Origin: Hypholoma sublateritium FD-334 SS-4
Lineage: Eukaryota > Basidiomycota > Agaricomycetes > Agaricales > Strophariaceae
Direction: 5' to 3'
Length of the DNA: 64,000 bases
NCBI GenBank assembly: GCA_000827495.1
Contig: KN817531.1
Span: forward strand, 124,001-188,000
The notes under the pieces are model-generated. The model was not told where the DNA came from. It did not search any database and was given only the letters and a program-made list of their open reading frames with translations. Below are positions 1 through 10,078 of this stretch, piece after piece. The translations under genes were made by a program, and so were the position numbers. How positions within the stretch are numbered: the first letter of the stretch is position 1; each line of letters opens with the position of its first letter.

Positions 1-1296
1 GTATTTGCGCGTAACGCCTGTAAGTCGGGGTGTGCATGAAGTGATGCGGCAAAGTAAAACAGCAACAACATCGAGATTGAAGCATTAAGGGGTGATTTGA
101 CCTATAGGTTTCTGAGAAACATGTAACAGTTTGAATGCTGTTACTTACTACTACTAGTAACCGCTTTCTCACTGGCACCTTATTTCCGTGCAAACAGACA
201 AAGTAGCATGATCCGATTAATCTGTTGAAAATTACAGCATACCAGTGTGTTCTCGGCGCCGGCGGCGTTTTGCATCTGTTCATTGTGGCCGCAGTGAACG
301 CTTTGACGCTCAGGTGCTTCATCGCAGTACAAAGTTTCAGCATCAACCGCAAGTTGGCCACACATCGGCGACAGCTCCATATCTTCCTATTTCCAATACT
401 CTCCTTCCCGTGTTTACTAGAGAGATTTTATGGTCGAACTCGAAGGCCCATACACAACGCAGCGAAACGAAGATCATACAGCTTACTATGCCAGTGTGTC
501 TCGCCATCCAGTGAATGCCGTTATTCGGGCAGAAAATCAATGATGAGGTGGACTTGAAACAGTTCCAAATGCTCCCTTATTGTGAGATCATGATTTCACA
601 GTGCGATTGGCACACATGAGCGAGTCGGCAGAGTGAAATGTGATTTTCGAGCAGTTGACCTCAGAGCATGCCCCTGGCATCACGGCGAATGCCTGGCAAC
701 ACAACAAATGACTCTATATTTCATTGTTCGAGCCTGTTTTTTCGGCATCGTTTCTGGCTGAGTCTACATTCCCTCACCTTCTCAGCATGTCCTGTGGGTG
801 ACCGGACAATCTCCTAGGCGATAAACTGAGCGTCTAAGCACTGTGGGCCCAGAGCGAGCGAGGGCGACTTAAAGAGGTACTGAGTAGCACGGACAATCAT
901 CCCCAAGGTTTCACACTGAAGACAGTCGGAAGGCGTGTGCCAGTGCGTGGTGCGTTAGCGGTGCCACCGCGGCGCTGTAATGTCGGCTCCAGCGGCACCT
1001 AGGAGGCGAAGACATTGTGCCTCCGAACAGACGGACGGACGGTGGTACTTAGAATTAATAGTTGGGCAGTGGACTGGGCAGTGCAGCCAGGCGGCGAGAT
1101 TCGGATACGGTGGACTCTGGAGGTACAATGCCACCTGCTGCACAAAGTTTACCAGCCTACACCGTTTGTACATTGTCATGGTCGAATTCAATGAAGCACC
1201 AATGAAGCACATTGAAAATATTCCAACACCAATAGTCCGTACGGAATACAAAGTTGCACGACTCGAGAGAAATGAGATCATCCGGTACTAAGATAC
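1..1296. other. No supported gene
   Basis: Short overlapping open frames occur on both strands, but none has splice-consistent extension, recognisable similarity or composition bias that would support a gene. I see no RNA gene or clear repeat here. Confidence 0.4.
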
Positions 1297-2941
1297 CTAG
1301 GAGTAGTAGTTAGCCTTATCAAGTCTCGCTGCGCTAGCCTCCTGGTTATGTATATCGGCGTATTTCCAGAGATGCCAGTCATTTGCCCACTGAGCCAAAT
1401 ATATATCTAATTGCTTCCCTTCCGGCGATTGTGGCGAGTCATAAATCAGTCTCAAGGACTGTACGCAGCGGCCCACGATGTACCACTCGGATGAAGAAAC
1501 GGAATAGAGAGAAGCAGTGTGCTTCATATCCTGTCCGCCGAGTTCGTCCGAGTCCATGTCAGCGATCCTGCACAGCTCGATTAGGAGCTAAACACGACGT
1601 CAGAAATAAACAAGTAAAAAGTGGAAGCGGAATGCTTACGAAGCCGCAGGCAAATCCAATCACGTTAAGGGGCATCCATTTATGGCCAGGAATCCCCGTT
1701 TGAGAGTACCGCGCGTGGGCGTCACTCTTTTCGAACATATGACTGACGCCAAGTGCAAACATTTCGAGGTCCACCCCGTAGATTGCGCCGCTGACCATGC
1801 GATGCGAAGCCTCGCTGAGAAAAAATGGTAGTCTCGGCGCAATGTTGTTCGGGGAAATCGAGTCGGAATCGACTTGACAGATTGCTGCAAGAATACGACG
1901 GGCCTGTATGGCGTGCAGGGGTGGTGCCTGGCTCTGGGGTGGGTACAATTGCTCGATGGCGACACCGTTCATTAGTGAGCACTCGTAAAGGATGGTTTTC
2001 GACCCATTTCGCATATGATTTGTCCAACTCGCGAACAGCTGCATGGCCTTAGAAAAGAACACGGTCAGTTTTATGGGAATGGATCTCGAACGAGGAAGTA
2101 ACGCACGAACATGCAGCCATCTTTTAATAATACCGATGACATCCCATTAGATCGAACGGTTTCGAACCTATAATCCCAACTATCGTCTTTGAAATCGGAT
2201 AACCATTGCCCTAATTTACTTCGCGAGGTTGTCATATAACGCGCACGGAATTCAACGACATCGGATTCGTTGCGGCTGCCCAAGGGAGAAGCACAGCGGT
2301 ATATGGCATCGGTAACAAGCTCTTGGATGTTGAATGAACAGTTGGCATCGCCGAAAGCATGCGAAAATAATTTGAAGAATAGGTGAGAGGCGACGGGCAT
2401 GAATAGAGCATAGATCTGCATTGACATGTCGGCGCAGTCGTCGAACCTAGTACCACTGTCTTGGATGTACAATCGTGGTCTTGCATGTCGAACGATATGC
2501 GTGCGGAGCGTGCCGTTCCAGTCATATTTGTATTTGGATAAGGGACTCTTATCTTCTTTCACCCGCATTGATTCAACCAAATGAAGTATGAGAGGCCTGT
2601 TACTATCGAACGTCAGAGGCTGTTAGAGCGAGATCAGTGTATGTTCGGATAGATAGAAATATGGCGAAAATTACATGTTCTGAGTCTCTAACCGCGAACT
2701 GATCAAACAGGTCACATATCGACCGTTTCATAGTCCTACGCATCTCTGAAAGCTCCATTGTCGCGTTGGACACGCTTCGGGGGCGTGTAGAAACCTCGAC
2801 ATCGTTGGCATTAGCATCCTCGGACGAATAATAATCCAAAAGGTTGGCAGTCAATTTTGGAACCACGCCGAAGGCGTACAGATAGGTAGACCGTTTTAGT
2901 GCCGCTGCTACTCGAGGTTTCGCGCCTCCAGAGGGGTCCAT
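1297..2941 (-). CDS. Unrecognised 473-aa protein, four exons
   Basis: Four exons on the minus strand join without a stop: 2941-2675, 2619-2107, 2047-1640 and 1530-1297. The first donor is GTAATT after a residue pair E-H, the second GTGCGT and the third GTAAGC; acceptors are AACAG, CTAAG and GACAG, and all junctions are phase 0. Total 474 codons including the stop. The start is the first ATG of the open frame. I recognise no domain. The protein is soluble-looking, with an acidic/serine-rich N-terminal third and an aromatic C-terminus (segment QWANDWHLWKYADIHN). The second junction could instead use a weaker downstream donor, changing a few residues. Function unknown; the consistent splicing argues for a real gene rather than chance frames. 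Confidence 0.6.
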
Positions 2942-4921
2942 GACTCAAGGTAACTCGGGAGTATCAGGGGAGAATGCTTCTGACCGTTGCAGCCAACACG
3001 GTACACGCTTTTATTGAACGTTTACGCCGCCCCCACGGTGCGGGAAAATCAGTGACGCACCAAGCTGGTTTACACAACCTGCCACTGAACGCAAGGGCTT
3101 CGCAAGGTCGATCAGATCAGCCGCAAGGGTGAGCATATCCCAAAACCCTTAACCTTCGACCAAATATCGCACCGAAAATGCCGGCCTCGTTTCTTCAAAT
3201 TGACGAAACGCAGCCTGAGAGAAATCGTTCAGTAAAACAGGTTAAAGTGTCGTACGTTATATTACAAAAAAACGTCTTCTCGAAGACAGAGTAACAATTA
3301 AACTTAAGATACTTATCGCCTAGGCGCTACATGTACGGAGATAATTCATCTTTTGCTGCAATGCAACGATGTTGTGAAAGCCAATCAATTATGAAAACGG
3401 GTCATGTGGAACTGCAAGCAAGTAGAGATCTGGTTTAGCCGGAGCTCAACTATAGAAAGTTCGCGTATAAATGGGTCGCGGTGTTTCTGGAAATCGGGCA
3501 TTACAGCAGGTTTAAGATTTCGACCCTTAATAGTTGAGACACGCCGGGAATGCTCCGCCGCTCCGGCCAGGGGTGATATGGCAGTGGAGGAACTCAAACA
3601 GGCAAGAACATTCACTGCTCATGAAGTTTGAACTAGTCACTCAAAGCACCGAGTTTTCCTGCAGGTGAACCGTGAAACTGCGGAAGGGTACTACTAAGCG
3701 TCTGAGAAGCGTCTGTGTCGAGTCTGACGCACTTATTTCTGATTGACATCAAACAGATATACACGTTCTAGACCATTCGAACCTATTCGAACCTTGATTT
3801 CCAGTCGAAATTCACTGTTTATCGATATCGATTGAAGTGATGAACAGTGTTGAATTGCATTCTTTTTGCTGCAAGTGTCGATGCGTGTGACGCATTGCTG
3901 ATCGGGCAATAGAAGCAAAATGAAAATAGATTTCGGTGGCTAAATATATCTAAGTATCAGTCACCTGCAGTAGCTTGGAGTACGCTGCCCCTAGATCCAA
4001 ATTAGAGTTGCCGTGAGACGTTTGGGCATCCCCCGTATGGACTCGTGCAAATAACGAGGCGTGAGACAGATCAGACGGGCAAAGTCTTTGTGCCATGCTC
4101 TATTTTTAGTCCTAGGTGTGAGGGCATATGTGGCCACCCGCAAATAGGTTGACCGTCGCTGTAGCGGTGTGCCTTTTGGTAGTGACCGTAGGTGGGGCAT
4201 ATATGGTTACCGCAACTTGGTAAGGCCACTGCTGTAACCTGTGAAGGTGTGCACTGTGCAGTGACCTGTAGGCTGTATGTGCGCGTCACGAGAAGGCCCT
4301 TGCATTGGCGTGTTGACCTCGAGTATACAAATATGTTTGAAAGCGACTAATCTCACCTGGACGAGTCAGTCGAAGTCGCTACCCATGGGGCGATCCCACG
4401 CGCGAGGCGCTGTGATAGCGGGTGACGCGACTCTGCCTGTGAACGAGCCCGCGGAAACAAAAATGAGACTGAAGAGCATAACCTCTGCAGTAAGCGTCCT
4501 GCTCGTAATCTGAGCGCGAGCTAGCCCCACGGATTGCCATGGATCACGGAAGGCGCGATTGTATTGAAGTTGTCGTGTCTGCGAAGTGATGACCCGTTTC
4601 GCACCGCTTCGTTTTCCAATCGAAGTTTGTCAAAGTGACTCGAAGCCTCGTCGTGCACCTCGCGGGGCTCGCGAAGGATCGGCCATACCCGGCAGACCAT
4701 TTCAGACTTCGTGAGGGAGCCTTAAACCCGGGTCAATCGCATTGATCACAAACGTATTCCGAAGTGCTCTCAGGCTTATTCGTAAATCGGGGCGAAGTGA
4801 AGAGTCTCGAACTCAGTTCACTCCGGAGACAACACTATCCTAAAGCAGTGCTTTGACAACTGGACTGAATAAAAAATATCTTACTGATTTACTAAGCACC
4901 CCCTTGGCACCCCCAATACTC
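2942..4921. other. Intergenic stretch, no supported gene
   Basis: Between the starts and ends of two minus-strand genes there are only short frames. Around 3770-3800 two copies of a TTCGAACC-type motif lie 10 bp apart, and around 4170-4270 several short GTGACCTGTAGG-like blocks recur, but nothing amounts to a defined element or a tRNA. Confidence 0.35.
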
Positions 4922-7633
4922 CTACAATAGTGATTCTAACAAGATATTGGCCGATTTCGATGTATGATCAAATGCCCTACGCACAACAGCAAAAGGGCGA
5001 ATTCTTTGGCGCCATTGTTCACTGGTGAGAGGAACTGCTGTTCCAGATTGGAGTTCCTGTAGTCGCGTATTATAGAGGAATTCATATTCGTCATTCCAAA
5101 AACCAAGGCGCATATTATTTTCCCAGACCTGAACCGGAGGCCACCATGATTTTTTTGCCTGCTGAGAAGATTGTCCTATAGCCATTTTATAAGTCGATTC
5201 AGTGGCTTATAGTCTCAGGCCAATGAAAGCGAATAACCATACCGGTAAAGACGTAGTAAACGCCGCAGAGCATATCTGTCTCAGTTTGATCCAGGGAATC
5301 GTCGCACCACATAAGATTGTCGGAAGGATTCAAGGACATACACTGGCGCCTTAGAGTGACAGCCGTGGACGGTCCGGATAAGACGTCCTGGAAACTTGCA
5401 GTTCCTATAGCTAAACGCCATAGGATGCCACCCCGTTTCAGAGCGCCTCGTGAGATTCTCGTATTGCGAAGCATTTCGTTGCACTCGTGACAGTAGGCAT
5501 TGTAATCACCCACTACAAATTGGTAATCTGATAAACGGATGCGCGGGATTGACGTTGGGGCCGCAACTGTTGCAAATGCTGGGAGTTTCAGCAATGTGAG
5601 GAAGCGAACTCCACGGTTAAGGAGTTGACAGGCAATCTGATAATCGTCGAGCAGAGAGTCGAGCCGCAGAATAAACATAGCATCCACTATATTTGTCACT
5701 CCAATGCTCCAAGGTATGGTGGCACAGTCCTTGAAAGCAAAAATAAAGATGTTACCAGGAAGCTTCCGCATGTAGGATATTCGAGGAGATTTTTTGATGT
5801 TGGAGATGTTATTGTACGCTAAATCGTACATCTCGCTTCTGGGAGGAACAAAATCCTTCTGAGAAATGGACCAGAAGAACTTGACTGCAGCCTGGCCCAA
5901 GCTGGAGTTGATGTAAGCGGATGAAATATTAATTTTGCCGATTCCTTTCGCCAAATTTTGGGCTTCAATTCCATTGTCTTTATAGGCCGGAAAACAGAGC
6001 CAATCTCCAGCATACGGTGGAGGCACAAACCCATAGAACAGGCATAACACATCACTTGGATCATTCACTTCTGAAAAGCAATAAGCGTCTCCGCCGACAT
6101 GGGTTGATGCCCAAGATGCAGTGGGGTCTGCGGACTGTTCTGTGTAGCACCTGGCCAATAATGGTCAGAAGAGGACGGAACCAACGTTGAAGACCGAGGA
6201 TACACGCACTGCTGATTCGACTTCGATGATGGCAAGAGAGATACTAGCGACGGCTTGGGGGTAGGTTTCAAGTTGGGGCATTGCACGGCATTACTTGTTA
6301 TCGTTGGAAAGGCAGCCGAAGTGTGGGGGTCGAAGAGGGTAGGAGGTGAACCTGACCGCCACCCAATCAATAGGTCGGGTTCTTCGACACTCCAATATGT
6401 GGCCTGTCTTTCATCAGGATCAAGATTTCCCATCGACTCACAACAATCCCATTCATTCGTTAATTCATCAAAGACTTTCTGGTGTCTACCGTGTTTTTGC
6501 AGGGTTGCTTGTTTCTCCTTATTATGTACTAGCACCCGCATCCATTTCCCTTCTGAATCCTGTTGCCACAAGAAAACCTTGAGTGTTGGCCTCTTTCGCG
6601 ACACCGGCCCCGCATTTTCCGCCCGGCGCTTGCGCTCTTCAAAAAAATGTTCCCATGGGTATTCATTGTCAGCCTGGTCGACAACAAGTTCTTTGGTTAA
6701 GAACGACTGGGGGGCTTGTAAAAGATGAGGAGGCGGCACGAAGCGGCCAAATCCGGCAGGATTGGCCCGAGCAAGTGCCTCTTCACGATGACCCCAAGGG
6801 TACCACACGGGTATTCCAAACCGGACATAGAACTCGACTGAAGGCCTCTGAAGGTGTGTATCGTCAAGCAAGTTCAAAAACACCCCAGCGCGAGCGTATG
6901 TCCCAGTAAATTGTGAGAGTTGCTGGCGAAGACCTGATGCCGTGGTTTCGTCAACGTGTCTGACAAGACAACGAAACCACGCAGGGCACATTATAGCGTC
7001 GTCCTCGCCGTCTGTAACTTGGGCGACTGCAATACAAAAAGAAATGATGGCCATCCATATGGAAAACCAAGCTCTACATCGCGTTTCAGCGATTTCAAAT
7101 TGGCTTGAATAGCGATATATGCCTTGGCAAGCCAGTGAGGTTGCAACAATGGGCACGATGTGACAGGCAGGAATTGCATAGCCGCTTTGAAATTGCTTAA
7201 CTGCGCACTTGAGACGCTGTTCGAGGTTGGCCCACTCCAAGGCATCACGGGAGTCCATTTGAATACGGTTCCTTCCATGAGTTCCAGGGTCATGAAAAAG
7301 TATGTGGAAGGGTGGACAGTGGAAATTTGGAAAGGTGGGTAGGAAGGGGAGGTAAGCCGAACTGGGGGTCCACCAGCGAGGTTGGTGAAACTCAGCAACA
7401 TTATCTTTGACCGGGTCTCGGAGAAGTTGCTGTTCTGCGGGAGGAGGTGGAGGAGGTACCAGCGACGAATTTGGAGAGTAGAATATATGATCGCCGAAAA
7501 TGACTGCTCTCCCCGACGGGCGATGAAGCCATTCTTGACTGAGGTTGGTGTACCTGATCGCCGTGAGATAGCTCGACGGAAGGCTGAGTTCCTGAGGGAG
7601 AGGGTGGCAGGCGTCTAGTCCGGAGCTGCCCAT
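4922..7633 (-). CDS. Large unrecognised Agaricomycete protein (854 aa)
   Basis: Three exons, 7633-6151, 6070-5243 and 5175-4922, join in phase 1 at both introns (donor GTGCTA with acceptor TTTCAG; donor GTATGG with acceptor CTATAG) to give 855 codons with no stop. ATG at 7633 is the first in frame and sits in a good context. The N-terminal half has a proline-rich patch (residues about 60-70, P-P-P-P-P-P-A-E) and a tryptophan-rich block RWWTPSSAYLPF; the middle carries FGIPVWYPWGHREEALARAN followed by a basic stretch EERKRRAEN; the C-terminal end has KKSWWPPVQVWENN and SEQWRQRIRPF. This reminds me of a large family of uncharacterised proteins repeated in mushroom genomes, but I know no function for it. 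No signal peptide or clear membrane segment was seen. Confidence 0.7.
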
Positions 7634-8208
7634 GGTAGCGTAGTAAAATAGAACTTATCCCAAGCAGCTAAGTATGCTGTCGAGGAGCCCAAGACAGATA
7701 CGTCGGTAGGAATAACGATAGGAGCTGGAATTTGTCTAGGGAAACCCAGGACAAGGTTATGTGCATTCAAATTGGTGATTGTTTAAGTTCGCCTTCATAA
7801 AAATCGAGCTTCAAGCTTTCATTTACTGCGCTGGAGGCGCCCAAACGAGTCCCGCAAGTTGCGGTTACTTAGTAAGACCACTCCTTTGAATGATGTTTAG
7901 CTCGACAACGTAATATTAAGGGCACCATCGTCCATCTCCTGATGGCATTGCAGTGCGTCGCAGAAATACAAAACTTTTCTGAATAAGTAAGACTTGACTC
8001 GGAGTAAAACCTGAGACTGACGACCGGATACTCGGCAAGGAGTCCTGAAGCGCTGAAGTATTGATGCAATGACATCCAGAAGCATTCGTGGCCATCGTAG
8101 TTTCAGCGACCCAGACATCAATGCATCAAGTGTCATGCGCTTGCCATGTAGGTTGCCCTCTGTCCGGACCCCTACCCATTCGCAAATGACATAGCAGCGT
8201 TTCATGTC

Positions 8209-8250
8209 TAAGAGTTTGCGCGCACGAAGTAAGAGTTTGCGCGCACGAAG
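8209..8250 (+). repeat. Perfect 21-bp tandem duplication
   Basis: Two adjacent identical 21-bp units (taagagtttgcgcgcacgaag). In the minus-strand frame the unit is in frame and doubles the peptide LLRARKL. Recent slippage duplication is the simplest explanation. Confidence 0.9.
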
Positions 8251-8902
8251 AAGTCTACGTCGTTTCATGAATTAAGGCATACAGGCGCTCTGGATCGACC
8301 AGGCGCCGCGGACAATGGCGGACTCGGAGACGGTCGAAAATACGGATTTGAGAACGCGGACCTGGCCAAGCCCCCGGCGTCATCCAGATGCGTCGCGAAA
8401 TCTTCTCCCACCCGTCGAACGCCGACTTCGCGTTAGGGTGCGGCAGCGAGTACCACCAAGGCGGCGTGGGCGAACGAGAGTTCTGGAGGTGTCGAGGTGA
8501 TCTCGGATTCGGAGCATCGATCGCTCAAACTGCGCACAGATTCGCCGTCGACTTGCCCGCGCCGCAGACATCGAGCGAGGGCGGGAATGCGTCGCTCGGC
8601 TTTGGAGGCGAGTCGACGAGCTGGCGCCGCTCACAGACGACGGGCGAGGGGTGTGTAGCCGCGGGCGACGAGGTAGGTTGCGGCGGAGGGGGAGCGTCAG
8701 TAACTCAGTTAGCATCTCCCAAAGAGCACTCACCGGTCCGCGCTTCCGCGAACACGGCCGGGTGTCTGAACAATCAATATACAATATTCAACGTTCAGCG
8801 CTCAGATCTCAGATTTGGCTCACGCCGTGCTGTTATTTATCGCATTTTTTGGACCTTCGTTCTGCTGCTGCGCGGTCGCTTTCTCGCGCGCGGCCTTTTC
8901 CC

Positions 8903-8926
8903 ACTCGACTCGACTCGACTCGACTC
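8903..8926 (+). repeat. (ACTCG)n microsatellite
   Basis: About five units of the pentanucleotide ACTCG in tandem, inside the pyrimidine-rich region. Confidence 0.9.
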
Positions 8927-9390
8927 AACAATCGCATCTCGACCATCCGGTCACAAAAGCTTATATTTTCTCACTCATCAACCGCACCCACGTTCGGAGG
9001 ACCCTTCGATTACATTGGCACTTAGCTGGAACCCGGATTTCAGCCGCATGGGATGCGCAAATACACATTCTCCGCTCCCCGGCTCTCTTTTTCTTCTCTC
9101 TTCCTCTGTCTCTGTCTCTCTGTCTCGATTACCTCTTTATATCGTCATGGCCGCCCGGAGGCCCTCTTGGAATCTCCCGTATTTATCCCATCCGCCTGCT
9201 TACTTATTGCGCGCCGCCGCCCATTTTGGTCCATGTCTACGTATTGCCCAATCTCAGTCCCGCGCTCTACTTACTTACGCACAGTACACTACAAATGCAT
9301 TGCTAAACGCCCCTTCCCCCCACCCCCCGTGCGCTGAGGCTCTCTTCTGAATGCATGGTGCAGTGCTAACCGAACCATCCTCATCTGCAG

Positions 9391-9861
9391 GAACTCATTC
9401 GTGTACGTTGTCCCTTCTTCGCGCACTTCCGCATCGGCGCACTGAAAATGGTACCCAGGCGCACGATGACGCTGGTGACCCCCGCGAAGGCGCCGCTCGC
9501 GGACCAGACGGCCGCCGTCGGCGCGCACATCCTCATGCGTGTACACATGCTGCCTACGATGGGCGAGCCTGAGGGAATGTTCGGCGTGAACTCAGCATTC
9601 TGTGTCATCACGCATATCGACGCGGACGCGCACCGCGCGGCATGGAAGACGGCGGGCACGCCTGCGTGGCTGCTGCGCTCGGAGCGCTGGCAGGCGCTGA
9701 GCATCGATGAAACGACGGGGAAAACGCGCTACGAGACTGTCGAGGTGTTCGGCGGCATCCTGGCGTATGTTACGAGCCACTTCTTCGGCGACAAACTCCG
9801 CGTAGCTTTCCGCGCGTTCGCCGACACGCTCAAGGTGCGCGCTGACTCGGAGCAGTCCTAA
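9391..9861 (+). CDS. SRPBCC/START-like domain protein, 5' end missing
   Basis: The last exon, 9459-9861, encodes a C-terminal half typical of SRPBCC (polyketide cyclase/START-like) proteins of basidiomycetes: AHILMRVHMLPTM, MFGVNSAFCVITHID, an AWLLRSERWQAL block and ETVEVFGGILAYV before a terminal helix AFRAFADTLKVRA. A 12-nt exon at 9391-9402 (between acceptor CTGCAG and donor GTACGT) fits before it: with TG from an earlier exon it reads W-N-S-F-V and runs into RTMTLV, the expected helix-grip start. If this micro-exon is wrong, a start at the ATG near 9448 would give a 137-aa protein lacking the beginning of the fold. Such proteins bind small hydrophobic ligands; the ligand here is unknown. 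The first exon was not found. Confidence 0.55.
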   Translation, partial: ELIRVRCPFFAHFRIGALKMVPRRTMTLVTPAKAPLADQTAAVGAHILMRVHMLPTMGEPEGMFGVNSAFCVITHIDADAHRAAWKTAGTPAWLLRSERWQALSIDETTGKTRYETVEVFGGILAYVTSHFFGDKLRVAFRAFADTLKVRADSEQS

Positions 9862-10078
9862 CCATCCATCCGCGAGACTTTCGCCACAGAATATTTTACT
9901 GTATGTCGTCTCATTTTTTGTCGGCCTACTTCTCATTTTATTTTTTTGTGCAGTCATTTGAGCATTGTATAACAACTTTACATAACATACCCTGCATGAA
10001 CGCATGTAACAGTTATCGTGCACATTTCTATAGCCCACATGTGTGTTGATAATAACCCCGCACATCCCGGTATTCATA

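Larger units (their letters stand above)
7634..9390. other. Intergenic, pyrimidine-rich upstream region
   Basis: A 123-codon frame on the minus strand (8268-7897) is open but unconvincing. From about 8300 the composition becomes GC-rich and then, from 8880 to 9300, strongly pyrimidine-rich (runs of TCTCTGTCTC), as in fungal promoters. Long frames on the plus strand here look like low-complexity read-through. The missing 5' exon or exons of the gene ending at 9861 should lie in this interval but I could not identify them. Confidence 0.4.

Noticed and set aside
3765..3800. tRNA B-box-like TTCGAACC motifs
   Set aside because: No matching A box, acceptor stem or cloverleaf pairing could be drawn around them.
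8388..9350. A 320-codon plus-strand open frame
   Set aside because: It runs through GC-rich and then pyrimidine-rich low-complexity promoter-like sequence, overlaps other equally long frames and has no recognisable content.
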